Of a DNA stretch of 64,000 nt, positions 53,434 through 63,741 are shown one piece after another. Under the pieces are notes generated by a model. The model had not been told where the DNA came from. It was given only the letters and a program-made list of their open reading frames with translations, and did not search any database. The translations under genes were made by a program, and so were the position numbers. Numbering within the stretch: position 1 is the first letter of the stretch; each line of letters opens with the position of its first letter. Origin of the DNA: Haematobia irritans (taxonomy: Eukaryota > Arthropoda > Insecta > Diptera > Muscidae); NCBI RefSeq assembly GCF_050003625.1, contig NC_134398.1:28303211-28367210 (forward strand), in the 5' to 3' direction.

Positions 53434-54780
53434 ATCTTTTTATCTGTGTGTATGTATGTATGTGAGTGTGCTCGTCTACTTTATTTTGGACGACACATTT
53501 TTATATGAGAGGTTTTTATGTTCTTTTCTTATTATGTTTATATGAAGTAATTTTAATAAACTTAGGCATAAATTTAGCATACAATCCCAATACCAATTAC
53601 ACCAACTCCATAAAATGTTTAAGTTTCTTTTTTTTTATTATTTAAAAGAATTTTATTTTTGTTAAATACTTGTGTTTTTTTTTTTATTATTAACTATTAT
53701 ATAAGCAAGCTTTAAGTTAGCCCCAAACACAATCACAAGTGAAAAATAGAGAAAACTGATTTAAATATAATACAAAAAAAAAAAAAAAATAACAAAAAAT
53801 AGCAAAGCGTTTAATAGGGGATCTTCGAACCCTCCTCCCTAACTAGGAAATCTCATAATACAAACTTTTGTCTTTAAGTTAACGATAAATAAGAGTGTTA
53901 AATAAAATTTAATGCATTTTTTAAGTTTTATTTGTTTTTTTTTTGTATCGTTAATTTGTTTTCTTTTTGGTTAAAAAAAATTAAACGCCTTCCCCTTAAA
54001 CAAAACAAAAAAGAAAAAAGAAAAAAAAAACAAAAAGTGATAATTAATTTAGTTTTTATCTCATGTTGCTAAAAAAACACGAAAGTATAGATTATTAATA
54101 AAATTCCAAAAACAAAAAACCACAACCAAGAAATGAAAAATGACTTCCTCTCTATTTGAAATTCATATTTCCATGCTTTTGGAGATTGTTAAGCAAAACT
54201 AAAGCGTAGTCTATTTTTAAATGCATTTCTTTAATGTTCAGTTTTACCATTGTTTATTACGTTTTGTTTTTTCTGTGGTTCCTTTCTTCAACATAAAATA
54301 TTAACCAACCAAATATTATGAAAACAAAAAGCCTAATGTATTATTGACAAACGACAAAACTCCTGAAACTAATAAACAAACAAAAAGATTTTTTAATTTA
54401 TTTACACAAAAATATTATTCCCAAAACATATATATTAAAATATATTACAAAGTTATATACATTGATGAGTATATGAAGGAATATTTTTATCTTTTAAAAC
54501 ATTAGAAATATCTAAGTCTTAAGATGTGATTGCTGGATATAATATTGAGGAAAATTGAATATGAATGTTATTCGAAATAAAAAACGTAAATGAGAAACTA
54601 ACGAATGATAATGGAGATATAAAAGAAGTTCTATGTATTATAAATAACAAAAAGAAACATGTCAATAATAAAACAAAAAATACAAAAAATCCAAAAATAT
54701 AAAACTATTTGTGTTTTCATTTATTTCTTTTATTAAACCACTAAGGAGAATCTAAATCGGGAGATTGATTTTGATATAGC
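53434..54780 (+). other. 3' untranslated region and downstream flank of flippase
   Basis: No other gene. AATAAA-type signals occur at about 53554 (TTTTAATAAACTTAGG) and 53899 (TTAAATAAAATTTAATG). A run of about 17 A lies near 53773. The extent of the transcript cannot be fixed from sequence. Confidence 0.5.
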
Positions 54781-54784
54781 AATC

Positions 54785-57024
54785 ACGGTTGCCACTCGAT
54801 CCAAAACTAATATATCAAAATTTGAAAAAAAAATTACCAAAAAAGTACTTAATAAATAATCTTTTTTTAATTTTTTTTAATTTCTTTGTCAAAATGTTAT
54901 TCCTATATTTTTGTCAAAATTTTACTACTAGAGAAAATTTGTCAAAATTTTACTACTAGAGAAAATTTTGTCAAAATTTTACTGCTAGAGAAAATTTTGT
55001 CAAAAATTTTTACCAATATAAAATGTTGTCAAAATTGTATTCATAGGGAAAATTTTGTCAAAATTTTATTCCAATAGAAAGTCTTGTCTAAATATTTTTC
55101 CTATAGAACAACATTTTATTCCTAGAAAGAATATTGTCAAAATTATATTCCTAGAAAAATTTTGTCAAAATTGTATTCCTATAGAAAATGTTGTCAAAAT
55201 TTTATTTCTGTAGAAAGTTTTGTCAAAATTTTATTCCCATAGAAAATTTTGTCAAAAATTTTTTTCTATAGAAAATTTTCTCAAAATTTTATTCCCATAG
55301 AAAATTTTGTCAAAATTTATTACTAGAGAAAATTTTGTCAAAAATTTTATTCCTATAGAAAATTTTGTCAAAGTTTATTACTAGAGAACATTTTGTCAAA
55401 ATTTTATTCCCATAGAAAATTTTGTCAAAATTTCATTCCTATAGAAAATTTTGTCAAAATTTAATTCCTAAAGAAAATTTTGTAAAAATTTTATTCCTAA
55501 AGAAAATTTTTGTCAAAATGTTATTCCTAGAGAAAATTTTGTCAAAATGTTATTCCTAGCGAAAGTTTTGTCAAAATTTTATTCCTATAGAAAATTTTGT
55601 CAACATTTTATTTCTATAGAAAATTTTCTCAAAATTTTATTCCCATAGAAAATTTAGTCAAAATGTTATTCCTAGAGAAAGTTTTATCAACATTTTATTC
55701 CTATAGAAAATTTTCTCAAAATTTTATTTCTATAGAAAATTTTCCCAAAATTTTATTCCTATAGAAAATTTTGTCAAAATTTTATCCTAAAGAAAATTTT
55801 GTCAAAATGTTACTCCTAGAGAAAATTTTGTCAAAATGTTATTCCTAGAGAAAGTTTTATCAAAATTTTATTCCCATAGAAAGTTTTGTCTAAATATTTT
55901 CCTATAGAACATTTTATTCCTAGAAAGAATATTGTCAAAATTATATTCCTAGAAAAATTTTGTCAAAATGTTATTCCTATAGAAAATGTCAACATTTTAT
56001 TTCTGTAGAAAGTTTTGTCAAAATTTAATTCCTACAGAAAATTTTGTCAAAATTTTATTTCTCTAGAAAATTTTCTCAAAATTTTATTCCTATAGAAAAT
56101 TTTGTCGAAATTTATTACTAGAGAAAATTTTGTCAAATTTTTATTTCTGTAGAAAGTTTTGTCAAAATTTTATTCCTATAGAAAATTTTGTCAAAAGTTT
56201 ATTCCTATAGAAAATTTTGTCAATATTTATTACTAGTGAAAATTTTGTCAAATTTTTATTTCTGTAGAAACTTTTGTCAAAATTTTATTCCTATAGAAAA
56301 TTTTGTCAAAATTTTATTCCTATAGAAAATTTGTCAAAATTTTGTTCCTAAAAAATTTTTTGTCAAAATGTTATTCCTAGAGAAAATTTTTGGTCAAAAT
56401 TTTATTCTCACAGGAAAAATTTTATTTCTACACCCAAAGAAATTTGTTAGTAGGGCAGCAGAAAAGTCAGCTAAAACAGCAGAAAGTCTGCTGAAAAAGG
56501 GACAGCAGTCACTGTTTGCTGAAATAGCAAACATTGTCTGCTATTTTTTAAGCTCGATTACACTACAACATGTCTTAGATATTAATGTCAACTTAGGAGA
56601 TATCCTAACATAATTAAAACAATATTTTATGAATATCTATAGTATTTGCCCAAAAATCTGAATATTTATCAAATCGAGGCATAACAGCAAACAAAATGTT
56701 TGTTGATCTTATTTAGGAGCTTGTAAGTATATTACAATGCAAAAATATACCAAAAACTACTTTTGGTTCTTAAATATGCTTTGGGGAAAATTTATAACGT
56801 AAAAATTTTATAATTTGTTGTTTGTTGGGCCCTAAAGTACAAAAATATAACAGCAGAAATCGACTGCTGTTTTTAGCAGACTTTTTTCTATGAGTGTAGA
56901 GAAAATTTTGTCAAAATGTTATTCCTAGAGAAAGTTGTGTCAAAATTTTATTCTTAGAAACAAATTTTTAAAATTGTATCCAATAGAAAAATTTATCAAA
57001 ATATTCTTATAGAAAATTTTGTTG
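54785..57024 (+). repeat. 29-bp minisatellite element, CCTATAG-variant array
   Basis: The left border is CACGGTTGCCACTCGATCC then AACTAATATATC (about 54786-54815). The array differs from others in that most units read TTCCTATAGAAA or TTCCTAGAGAAA (also TACTAGAGAAA). This defines a distinct subfamily. It is interrupted by a MITE at 56431-56896 and ends in LINE sequence near 57025. Confidence 0.88.
56431..56896. mobile_element. TA-flanked MITE with GCAGA-rich interior
   Basis: 466 bp with imperfect terminal inverted repeats CACCCAAAGAAA/TTTCTATGAGTG. TA is duplicated at 56429-56430 and 56897-56898, and the flanks rejoin to a CTAGAGAAAATTTTG unit. The interior starts and ends with AGCAGAAA/CTGCTGTTTTTAGCAGAC motifs in inverted orientation. 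Non-coding, probably Tc1/mariner-mobilised by target choice. Confidence 0.82.
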
Positions 57025-57265
57025 TTGTTGTAACATTTTATACGCTTTGGTACTTCAGCTTGTAGCCAGATCGAGGAACTCTGCGACTAAGTTGGGGTGT
57101 GTCCAGAGTGATCTGGTGGTATGTCGGGTTGGTTTAGCTGGGCAGGAGAAAAGACGACGCGTGTCGGTGCAAATTGGGCATACGTCAGCTACGCTGCTAT
57201 CAATCACTGATAAGTAGGAATTGAGGCGGCTGCACTTGCCTGGGGCCAAATCACCGCAGTCGAAA
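57025..57265 (-). pseudogene. Jockey-like LINE pol C-terminal fragment
   Basis: The minus strand reads MAPGKCSRLNSYLSVID, VADVCPICTDTRRLFSCP, RSLWTHPNLVAEFLDL. This matches the zinc-knuckle-like tail of jockey-type pol proteins (G.CSRLNSY...CP.C....HLF.CP....RSLW..P...A.FL). The His of the usual motif is replaced by Arg here. The frame ends near 57030 next to a GTTGTTGTTGT run. Confidence 0.72.
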
Positions 57266-57769
57266 TCGAGTACTTCGTCATCGTAATGTAGTTTACGTGG
57301 ATCACAGCAGTCGTTATCGAATTGTTTCTACTCGAAGATGAACACGACAGGTAGCATGCTATCGAAAACGAAGTATGTAGTGATTTTTGAGCGGAAAAAA
57401 GGTAAAAAAAACAAGAAATGGGTGAAAGTGTAAGTATTATTCTATTTTGGCTAAATACATTTCAAGAAAACATAATATTAGTTGCATTTAGGGAAACGGA
57501 TAAAAGAAAGGATTGCTCAGTGGCCGCTTCAAAAAAACGTATTTTTTCAAGAAAATATTTAAAGCTTCTTTTGGCAGACGAAAATGTCTTTTAAATCTAT
57601 GGATGTTAAAAACACACTCACTTCAAAATAGAATCACATACGGCCGTTTTCATGTAGCACAGTTAGGCTTTAACTGCCAGTTAACAGAAAGTAAATTCCA
57701 AATATCTTCTCTCCTGTTAACTTTAACTGAAAATTTTTTGACAGTTAAGATCCTAACTGGCATATGGAG
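57266..57769. other. Unassigned stretch with TTAACTG inverted motifs
   Basis: No gene recognised. 57640-57770 contains GCACAGTTAGGC and CCTAACTGGCA with AACTGCCAGTTAAC and GTTAACTTTAACTG between, so it may be a small decayed inverted-repeat element. Confidence 0.35.
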
Positions 57770-58710
57770 TACACGGACGAAAAAGACTGTTTTTCATATG
57801 TTTGGCTATAAACATTATATGTTTGGAACACAATGTTTTTGAGTGCAAGCATATAATGTTCATAAACTAGCATAACATGTTTGGGACATATATGTTAATA
57901 TGTTTGGGACATAAAATGTTTGTAAATATAATATGCTTGGATGCAAACATATATTAATTTAGAAATAGCCTATAAACATATATGTGTTTAGTAGCATATA
58001 TGTGTTTAGTGGAGCGCTATTTAACAGGGAGCGATATTGAATTAAGTTGGTGGTTGTTGCTTGTTATTACAAAATTAACATTTTATTTTTCCTTGGGCAA
58101 TTGATCAGCTACTTCTTTGATCCTTACAAACTGTGTGGTCCGCTGTTCGAATCCCCGTCCGGCAAAAGGTAAAATTAAAATAAAAAAAATCATAAAATTT
58201 AATAATTTCTTCTACAATGTTTGTATTACAGAAAAAGGTGCTAAAGAAGTGAGAAAGATGTCGGGGAATATACAATTGGGCAGAAACAAAATTTTGAGCA
58301 TTCAGGTCGAAAACCTATGTTGTTAGCACCTATATTACCTGTTTATTTTCATAATTCATTATGATTGTAAATATATAAATAAATAAATAAAATTTTGAGC
58401 ACAATATTGTTTGGGAGAATTTTTTTAAGCATATAATATTTTTGGGTGCAAAATGCTTCCAAACATATTATATGGTCACATAATAACATATTGTTTTTTG
58501 GAAGACAACATTATTGAATTTGGATGCAAAAATACAAAATGTTTGGAACTTAGACTACCCAAACATATATTGTTTAGACCAAAATGCTTTCAAACATATT
58601 ATATATTGGTAGAGATGAAACATATAAATGTTTGGGCAATACCCAAAAATGTATATGCTTGAAGCAAAATATGTTTGGGAGTATATGTTACAGAAGCGAT
58701 TTTTTGTGAG
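57770..58710. repeat. ATGTTTGG-motif repeat element
   Basis: Dense repeats of ATGTTTGG(G) and AACATATA on both strands at 57790-58010 and 58400-58700. The two blocks are separated by a different 350-bp insert (about 58030-58400). It looks like a DNA transposon relic, with end candidates TTTTTCATATG and TTTTTTGTGAGGGTG. No target duplication was established. Confidence 0.5.
58128..58180 (+). other. tRNA-like T-arm and acceptor remnant
   Basis: TGTGGTCCGCTGTTCGAATC, CCCGTCCGGCAAAAGG contains a perfect B box (GTTCGAATCCC) followed by an acceptor-like end and an A-rich run. No matching 5' half folds upstream, so it is read as a SINE or tRNA pseudogene remnant, not a working tRNA. Confidence 0.45.
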
Positions 58711-58811
58711 GGTGTATATTAGAGGTCTGCACAATTCCATTTGTAAATGCAGAGTACACGTGTACTTGCTACATGAGTACACCTATTTGAGAGAGTCGCA
58801 AAACTATTGGT

Positions 58812-59534
58812 TAGTGTTGGGAAAGTAACGAGTATTTGATTACAAGTACTCGTTACTGACTAATTTTTTGAGTACTCGTTACTAGTAAAAGAGTACTCAA
58901 TATCTTCAATGCCAGTTTTTTTCTTCTGACGGTAAGTAAGTTGGCGGTTTGGAAGTAAAATTCTTGACTTCTTGGAAAATATTAATTGAAGTTTTCGAAA
59001 ATCGTTTTATCAGTTAAAATAACACGAAAAGGATATATGGCTTCACCTTTGAACAAAGTGAAAAATTTATCTGATTTCTTAAAAACGTTTGCATTTGAAA
59101 AAATTTGCATTGGGTGTAGGTGGGAGCTATAATTTAAAGCATCACATGGATCACGTCTCATGCGAATAGTATGAATAATAATGTCGTTGACTTCAGCTGG
59201 TTCAATCCAATTGTTTTCAGAGAACCCTGACGAAAAAAATTCCAAATAGTGAATACGAAATTGGCTCTAAATATTTGAATGATTGGTGAAAATCTTTTTC
59301 TAACGAGACCCATATATCTACAACACCACATTTTATAACACTAGAATAAAACTGGATAATGTAATTTGCTTTTCTATACTGTTTTTAAATTTAAAAAAGA
59401 GGAAGATATTATTAAAAAGTGCCCACAATGTCTTTTTTAATTTTTTTACAAAAGTAACGAGTAGTAACGAGTACTCAATTGAAAAGTAACGAGTAGTAAC
59501 GAGTAGTCAAAAGTAATCAAAATTTACAACACTA
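58812..59534. mobile_element. hAT-like element with GTAACGAGTA subterminal repeats
   Basis: 723 bp with terminal inverted repeats TAGTGTTG/CAACACTA and an 8-bp duplication CTATTGGT (58804-58811 and 59535-59542). Subterminal AGTAACGAGTA motifs repeat in inverted orientation at both ends. An 87-codon minus frame (58982-59245) has no motif I recognise; it could be a transposase relic or chance. Confidence 0.85.
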
Positions 59535-59649
59535 CTATTGGTACACATTTTAATGAACACTAAAAGCCACGAGTAACTTCTTGTTGCTACTCTGATGTCT
59601 TCACTACCAACAAACACATATTCCTCTTTCTCTCTTATTGAAGTGTACT

Positions 59650-59866
59650 CAGAGCAGGGATGGAAAATGCAGTACTATAGTACTTTTTTCAATACTTTTT
59701 CACCCCGGTCAGTACCGTAGTACCACCGCGAATGATTTAGTACCTTTTGTGTAGACATTTTTGAGTCGATATCAGATTTATGGTACAATAGCTTTGACAA
59801 AATATTTTAATATTTTGAGAAAGTCTTTATCAACCTTATTTGCTACTAGTCTTTTACAAATATGGC
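59650..59866 (+). repeat. Half of a hAT-like element (GTACTATAGTAC end)
   Basis: Starts CAGGGATGGAAAATGCAG then GTACTATAGTAC, with further GTACC/AGTAC motifs to about 59745, resembling a hAT terminus. The partner end was not found; it may lie beyond the BEL insertion outside the window. Confidence 0.4.
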
Positions 59867-60136
59867 TGTTAATAATTGTTACTTGTGCATACCAGATTTT
59901 ATATAAATCAAAATATCATTGAAATTTGTATAACTTTTCACATATTGTCAGTATACATAAAAATAATTTAATTGTTGAAAAACTTCTACCAAAAGATACC
60001 AAAATTTGAATAAACGGTTTCACAAGTTTAAATCAAGATTGGTTTTTTTTCAACAATTATTTATTCAAATTTTGTTTTGAAAACGAGAATAGGATCTGTT
60101 TTTGTGAAGGATCATTGAAATAAAGATATTTGTTCA
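59867..60136 (+). repeat. Putative 5' LTR of the BEL/Pao element
   Basis: Candidate 270-bp LTR from TGTTAATAATTG to TTTGTTCA. A TATATAAA lies near 59902 and an AATAAA near 60118, spaced as LTR signals. The boundaries are guessed, since the 3' LTR is outside the window. Confidence 0.38.
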
Positions 60137-60171
60137 TATTGGGAACAATCTGCTTCTAACGTAGAAGATTT

Positions 60172-63100
60172 ATGAGAAAAAGTAGAAGACTACAGGGTCT
60201 TTCGCCAATAATGCCATTGACACGTTCACCATCCCGAGGGCTTCCGGAAAAGGATTCCCCTCATCAAGAACAAGTAAGTGGAAGACCAAACTCGCCAGCT
60301 AGAGAACACCAGGAAACAAATATCCCGTTGGTCGATTTACATCCTCCCTTACCATCGTCGTCACCTGAATCAATAACTTCGCCAAATATTGAATTGAACC
60401 AAGTAACTGCAATGTTTCAACAACAATTCGAGTCCATGAGGCTATTATTTTCGAGTCAAATATCATCTATTCAAGTCATGGTTGAAAACAACAATATTCA
60501 AATGCGGGAGTCACTAACCTCACTTCGCGCAGAAGTAAGAGATGAAATTTCACGAGAACTAAATCAATCAGTAATTAGGGAACCAAACCAAAATGTAAGT
60601 ACAATTTTATCTTTAAATAACTACGAACAAAATCAACAACCGCCAATGGCTCCCAACCGAACTGGACAGACAATTCAACCTGTCCTCGAATCGCAGCCTA
60701 TTATACATCGAGCTAAGAAAATCTACCCCTTACCAAAGTTTTCCGGAATACCGGAAGACTGGCCTACCTTTAAAGAATCTTTCCTAACCACCACAGAAGA
60801 ATTTCAATACTCTGACCTACACAATATAATGCGGTTAAGGGACTGCTTAGAAGGAAAAGCAAGAGAGACGGTGGAGTCATTACTAACATCTTCGAAAAAT
60901 GTGAGCGACATAATAAAAACGCTGGAGGAGTCTTATGGCAGGCCAGAACAGCTAATAAGATCGCAGATAGAAAAAATACGATCTTTACCAAACGTGGAAG
61001 ATTCGGACCTAGATGCCTTAATTGAATTTACCCACAATGTGGGAACCATGACTGCATTCCTCAGCTCCGTAGGGGGATACTATCACCTTGCCAACCCATT
61101 ACTGCTAAGTGAGCTGGTAGCAAAACTTCCGCCAAATAAAAGACTATCGTGGGCAGAAAAATCGCTTCAGCTTGGCCACATGCCTACTGTCAGAGAATTT
61201 GCAGAATGGTTATCAGAGCTCCGAAAAGTAATTAACATAGTCAAGGATTCTCTGCCTATGAACTCCAAGGAGGCTAAGAAAAAATTCGCTTGTGTTACAA
61301 TTAACGACAGAAAATGTCCGATTTGTAAAGAAAATTGTAAGTCACTCTCTGTATGCCAAACATTTGCAAACCTTCCAGTTCAGGTTAAATGGAGAAAGGT
61401 AAAGAATTTGAAGCTATGCTTCTCGTGCTTAAAATTTGGACATCAGACAAAAAACTGTTTTTCAAAAAAACAGTGTGGAATCAATGGATGTTGTAGTATT
61501 CATAACGAAGTTTTACATAACAGCAAGGAGCAAGGTAAAACCGAAGTAGTTGAAACTCAAGCCCGAAGTTGTCTAGCAGAGGTAAACGCAAAATCAGTAT
61601 TGTTTCAGATAATTCCGGTGCGTTTATATGGCTCAAACCGGACCGTTGAAATATATGCATTTATAGACGACGGAGCAAATGTTTCGATGATTGACGAGGA
61701 AGTAAAAAATATGTTGGGATTGAAAGGTAGAAAAGACGTCTTAGAAATTCAATGGATTAATCGCCAGGTATCGCGGGAAAGTGTTGAAATCGTGGATATC
61801 ACAATAAGTGGAAGAGGTCCAGATTGCGAGCGTTATAATATGAAAAATGTCTATTCTACAGATAAAATTGATTTGCCGCTGCAAAAATTTGATAACAAGA
61901 TAACTAAAGACGAATGTCCCTTTTCCAGCTATAATGACGTGAAGCCAAAGATGATTATCAGCCTTGCTCATGCCTTCCTAACCGTCCCGATTGAAACACC
62001 CAAGATGAGATCACCTTCTGAACCTATTGAAACTAAAACGAGACTTGGTTGGCTAGTATATGGACCAGTGGAAGAAAATATCAAGAAGGACTTTGTTTCT
62101 TGTCACTTACGGCCACTAAATACGTTCGACGAGCCTGATAAATTTGAAAAACTAGAAAGTCTAATGAAGGAATATTTTGGTATTGAAACTTTCGGTATAC
62201 GCCATACAGAGCCGACTATATCCCCAAATGATAAAAGGGCTTTAGAGCTTCTTAGACAAACGGTAAAAAAAGAAGGGGATAGATTCGAGGCTGGACTCTT
62301 ATGGAGAAATGAATTTGAAAGATTCCCAAACACGTATGCCATGGCCTTCAACCGCCTTAAACTCGTAGAAAAGAAAATGGGAAAAGACGCCCAATACGCT
62401 GAAGAATATAGGAACAAAATACAAGAATATATTGACAAAGGATACGCAAGAATTCTATCTGAAGAAGAAGCATCCACAAGAAACGGGAAATGTTTTTACT
62501 TGCCACATTTTGGCGTAAAAACTGAAACAAAAAAAAAGCTTCGACTTGTATTTGATGCCGCAGCAGAAGTAGACAAAATTTCATTGAATAAGGCTCTACT
62601 TCCAGGCCCTGATTTAAATCAGCCGTTGATTAAAGTATTATTTCAGTTTCGACAAGCTCCAATTGCAGTGTGCGGCGATTTAAAAGAAATGTTCCATCAA
62701 GTGAAGATAGTAACCCCGGACCAAGATGCTCAGAGATTCCTGTGGAGATACGGAGATCCTTCCAAGCCGCCAAAGACATACGTGATGCAGAGAATGATTT
62801 TTGGAGCTACATGCTCCCCATGTACTGCACAGTATGTTAAGAATACTAACGCGGCCGAGTTTTCTGAAATGTTCCCGCGAGCTTCGTATAGTGTTATAAA
62901 TAATCACTATGTCGACGATTATGTTGACTGTTTTGAGACAAACGAAGAAGCCATTAGGGTTGTTCAAAATATAAAACATATTCACCAAGCGGGGGGGTTT
63001 ACTATGCATAATCTCGTTACAAATTCGAAAACCGTAGCGCTAACCCTAGGTATATCAAACGATAACACTGTACATATTGGTAAAGATCACATTGAACGAA

Positions 63101-63741
63101 TTCTGGGAATGAATTGGGACCCACGCTTGGACGTATTTCTTTTCAAACTTCAATTTCACAAAGTTCCAAAGGAAGTTTTAGAAATGAAAGTAATCCCTAC
63201 AAAGAGACAACTTCTCAGTGCTTCAATGTCCGTTTTCGATCCCTTCGGATTTGTTGCCGATTATATGATATCGGTGAAAATTTTGATGCAACAGGCATGG
63301 CAATGTGGAGTCGAATGGGACGATAGTTTGCCTGAAGAAATAAATGAGAAATGGAAAAAATGGCTTCAAAATTTGGACAAAGTCGCTCAATATGCAATAC
63401 CCAGGTATTATTTTTCAATTGACCCAGCAGTGAAAATCGAGCTACATATGTTCTGCGACGCAAGCGAAGACGCAATGGCAACTGTGGCCTATTGGAGAGT
63501 TCTTTACAAAGAAAAGACAGACGTCGTATTCGTAGCCGGGAAAACGAGTTGCGCTCCTATACGTTATCATTCGATACCGAAATTAGAGTTACAATCCGCT
63601 GTAATGGCAACAAGATTGAAGCAAACAATAACAACATGTCACGACCGTATAAAGGTTAACGAAGTTTTCTTTTGGAGTGATTCACACACAGTAATAAAGT
63701 GGATCAGATCAGACCATAGAAAGTATAGGGTGATTTGTTAA
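60172..63741 (+). CDS. BEL/Pao Gag-Pol polyprotein, cut by an insertion
   Basis: 1189 residues with no internal stop. In order: a Ser/Pro-rich start; a coiled, Gln-rich region (about 80-150); the Gag domain of the DUF1759 type (KIYPLPKFSGIPEDWPTFKE near 180-330); cysteine-rich knuckles (CPICKENC near 382, LKLCFSCLKFGHQTKNC); a protease of the DUF1758 type (FIDDGANVSMI, D499/D500); the reverse transcriptase with YVDD at 913-916; and a Pao-type RNase H start (MFCDASEDAMATVAYWR near 1096). At 63726 a mariner insertion replaces the rest, so the visible end RVIC is encoded by the transposon. The RNase H end and integrase should resume past the window. Apart from this cut the element looks young. 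Confidence 0.92.
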   Translation: MRKSRRLQGLSPIMPLTRSPSRGLPEKDSPHQEQVSGRPNSPAREHQETNIPLVDLHPPLPSSSPESITSPNIELNQVTAMFQQQFESMRLLFSSQISSIQVMVENNNIQMRESLTSLRAEVRDEISRELNQSVIREPNQNVSTILSLNNYEQNQQPPMAPNRTGQTIQPVLESQPIIHRAKKIYPLPKFSGIPEDWPTFKESFLTTTEEFQYSDLHNIMRLRDCLEGKARETVESLLTSSKNVSDIIKTLEESYGRPEQLIRSQIEKIRSLPNVEDSDLDALIEFTHNVGTMTAFLSSVGGYYHLANPLLLSELVAKLPPNKRLSWAEKSLQLGHMPTVREFAEWLSELRKVINIVKDSLPMNSKEAKKKFACVTINDRKCPICKENCKSLSVCQTFANLPVQVKWRKVKNLKLCFSCLKFGHQTKNCFSKKQCGINGCCSIHNEVLHNSKEQGKTEVVETQARSCLAEVNAKSVLFQIIPVRLYGSNRTVEIYAFIDDGANVSMIDEEVKNMLGLKGRKDVLEIQWINRQVSRESVEIVDITISGRGPDCERYNMKNVYSTDKIDLPLQKFDNKITKDECPFSSYNDVKPKMIISLAHAFLTVPIETPKMRSPSEPIETKTRLGWLVYGPVEENIKKDFVSCHLRPLNTFDEPDKFEKLESLMKEYFGIETFGIRHTEPTISPNDKRALELLRQTVKKEGDRFEAGLLWRNEFERFPNTYAMAFNRLKLVEKKMGKDAQYAEEYRNKIQEYIDKGYARILSEEEASTRNGKCFYLPHFGVKTETKKKLRLVFDAAAEVDKISLNKALLPGPDLNQPLIKVLFQFRQAPIAVCGDLKEMFHQVKIVTPDQDAQRFLWRYGDPSKPPKTYVMQRMIFGATCSPCTAQYVKNTNAAEFSEMFPRASYSVINNHYVDDYVDCFETNEEAIRVVQNIKHIHQAGGFTMHNLVTNSKTVALTLGISNDNTVHIGKDHIERILGMNWDPRLDVFLFKLQFHKVPKEVLEMKVIPTKRQLLSASMSVFDPFGFVADYMISVKILMQQAWQCGVEWDDSLPEEINEKWKKWLQNLDKVAQYAIPRYYFSIDPAVKIELHMFCDASEDAMATVAYWRVLYKEKTDVVFVAGKTSCAPIRYHSIPKLELQSAVMATRLKQTITTCHDRIKVNEVFFWSDSHTVIKWIRSDHRKYRVIC

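Noticed and set aside
58982..59245. 87-codon minus frame as a host gene
   Set aside because: It lies wholly within the hAT-like element and has no recognised domain; at most a transposase relic.
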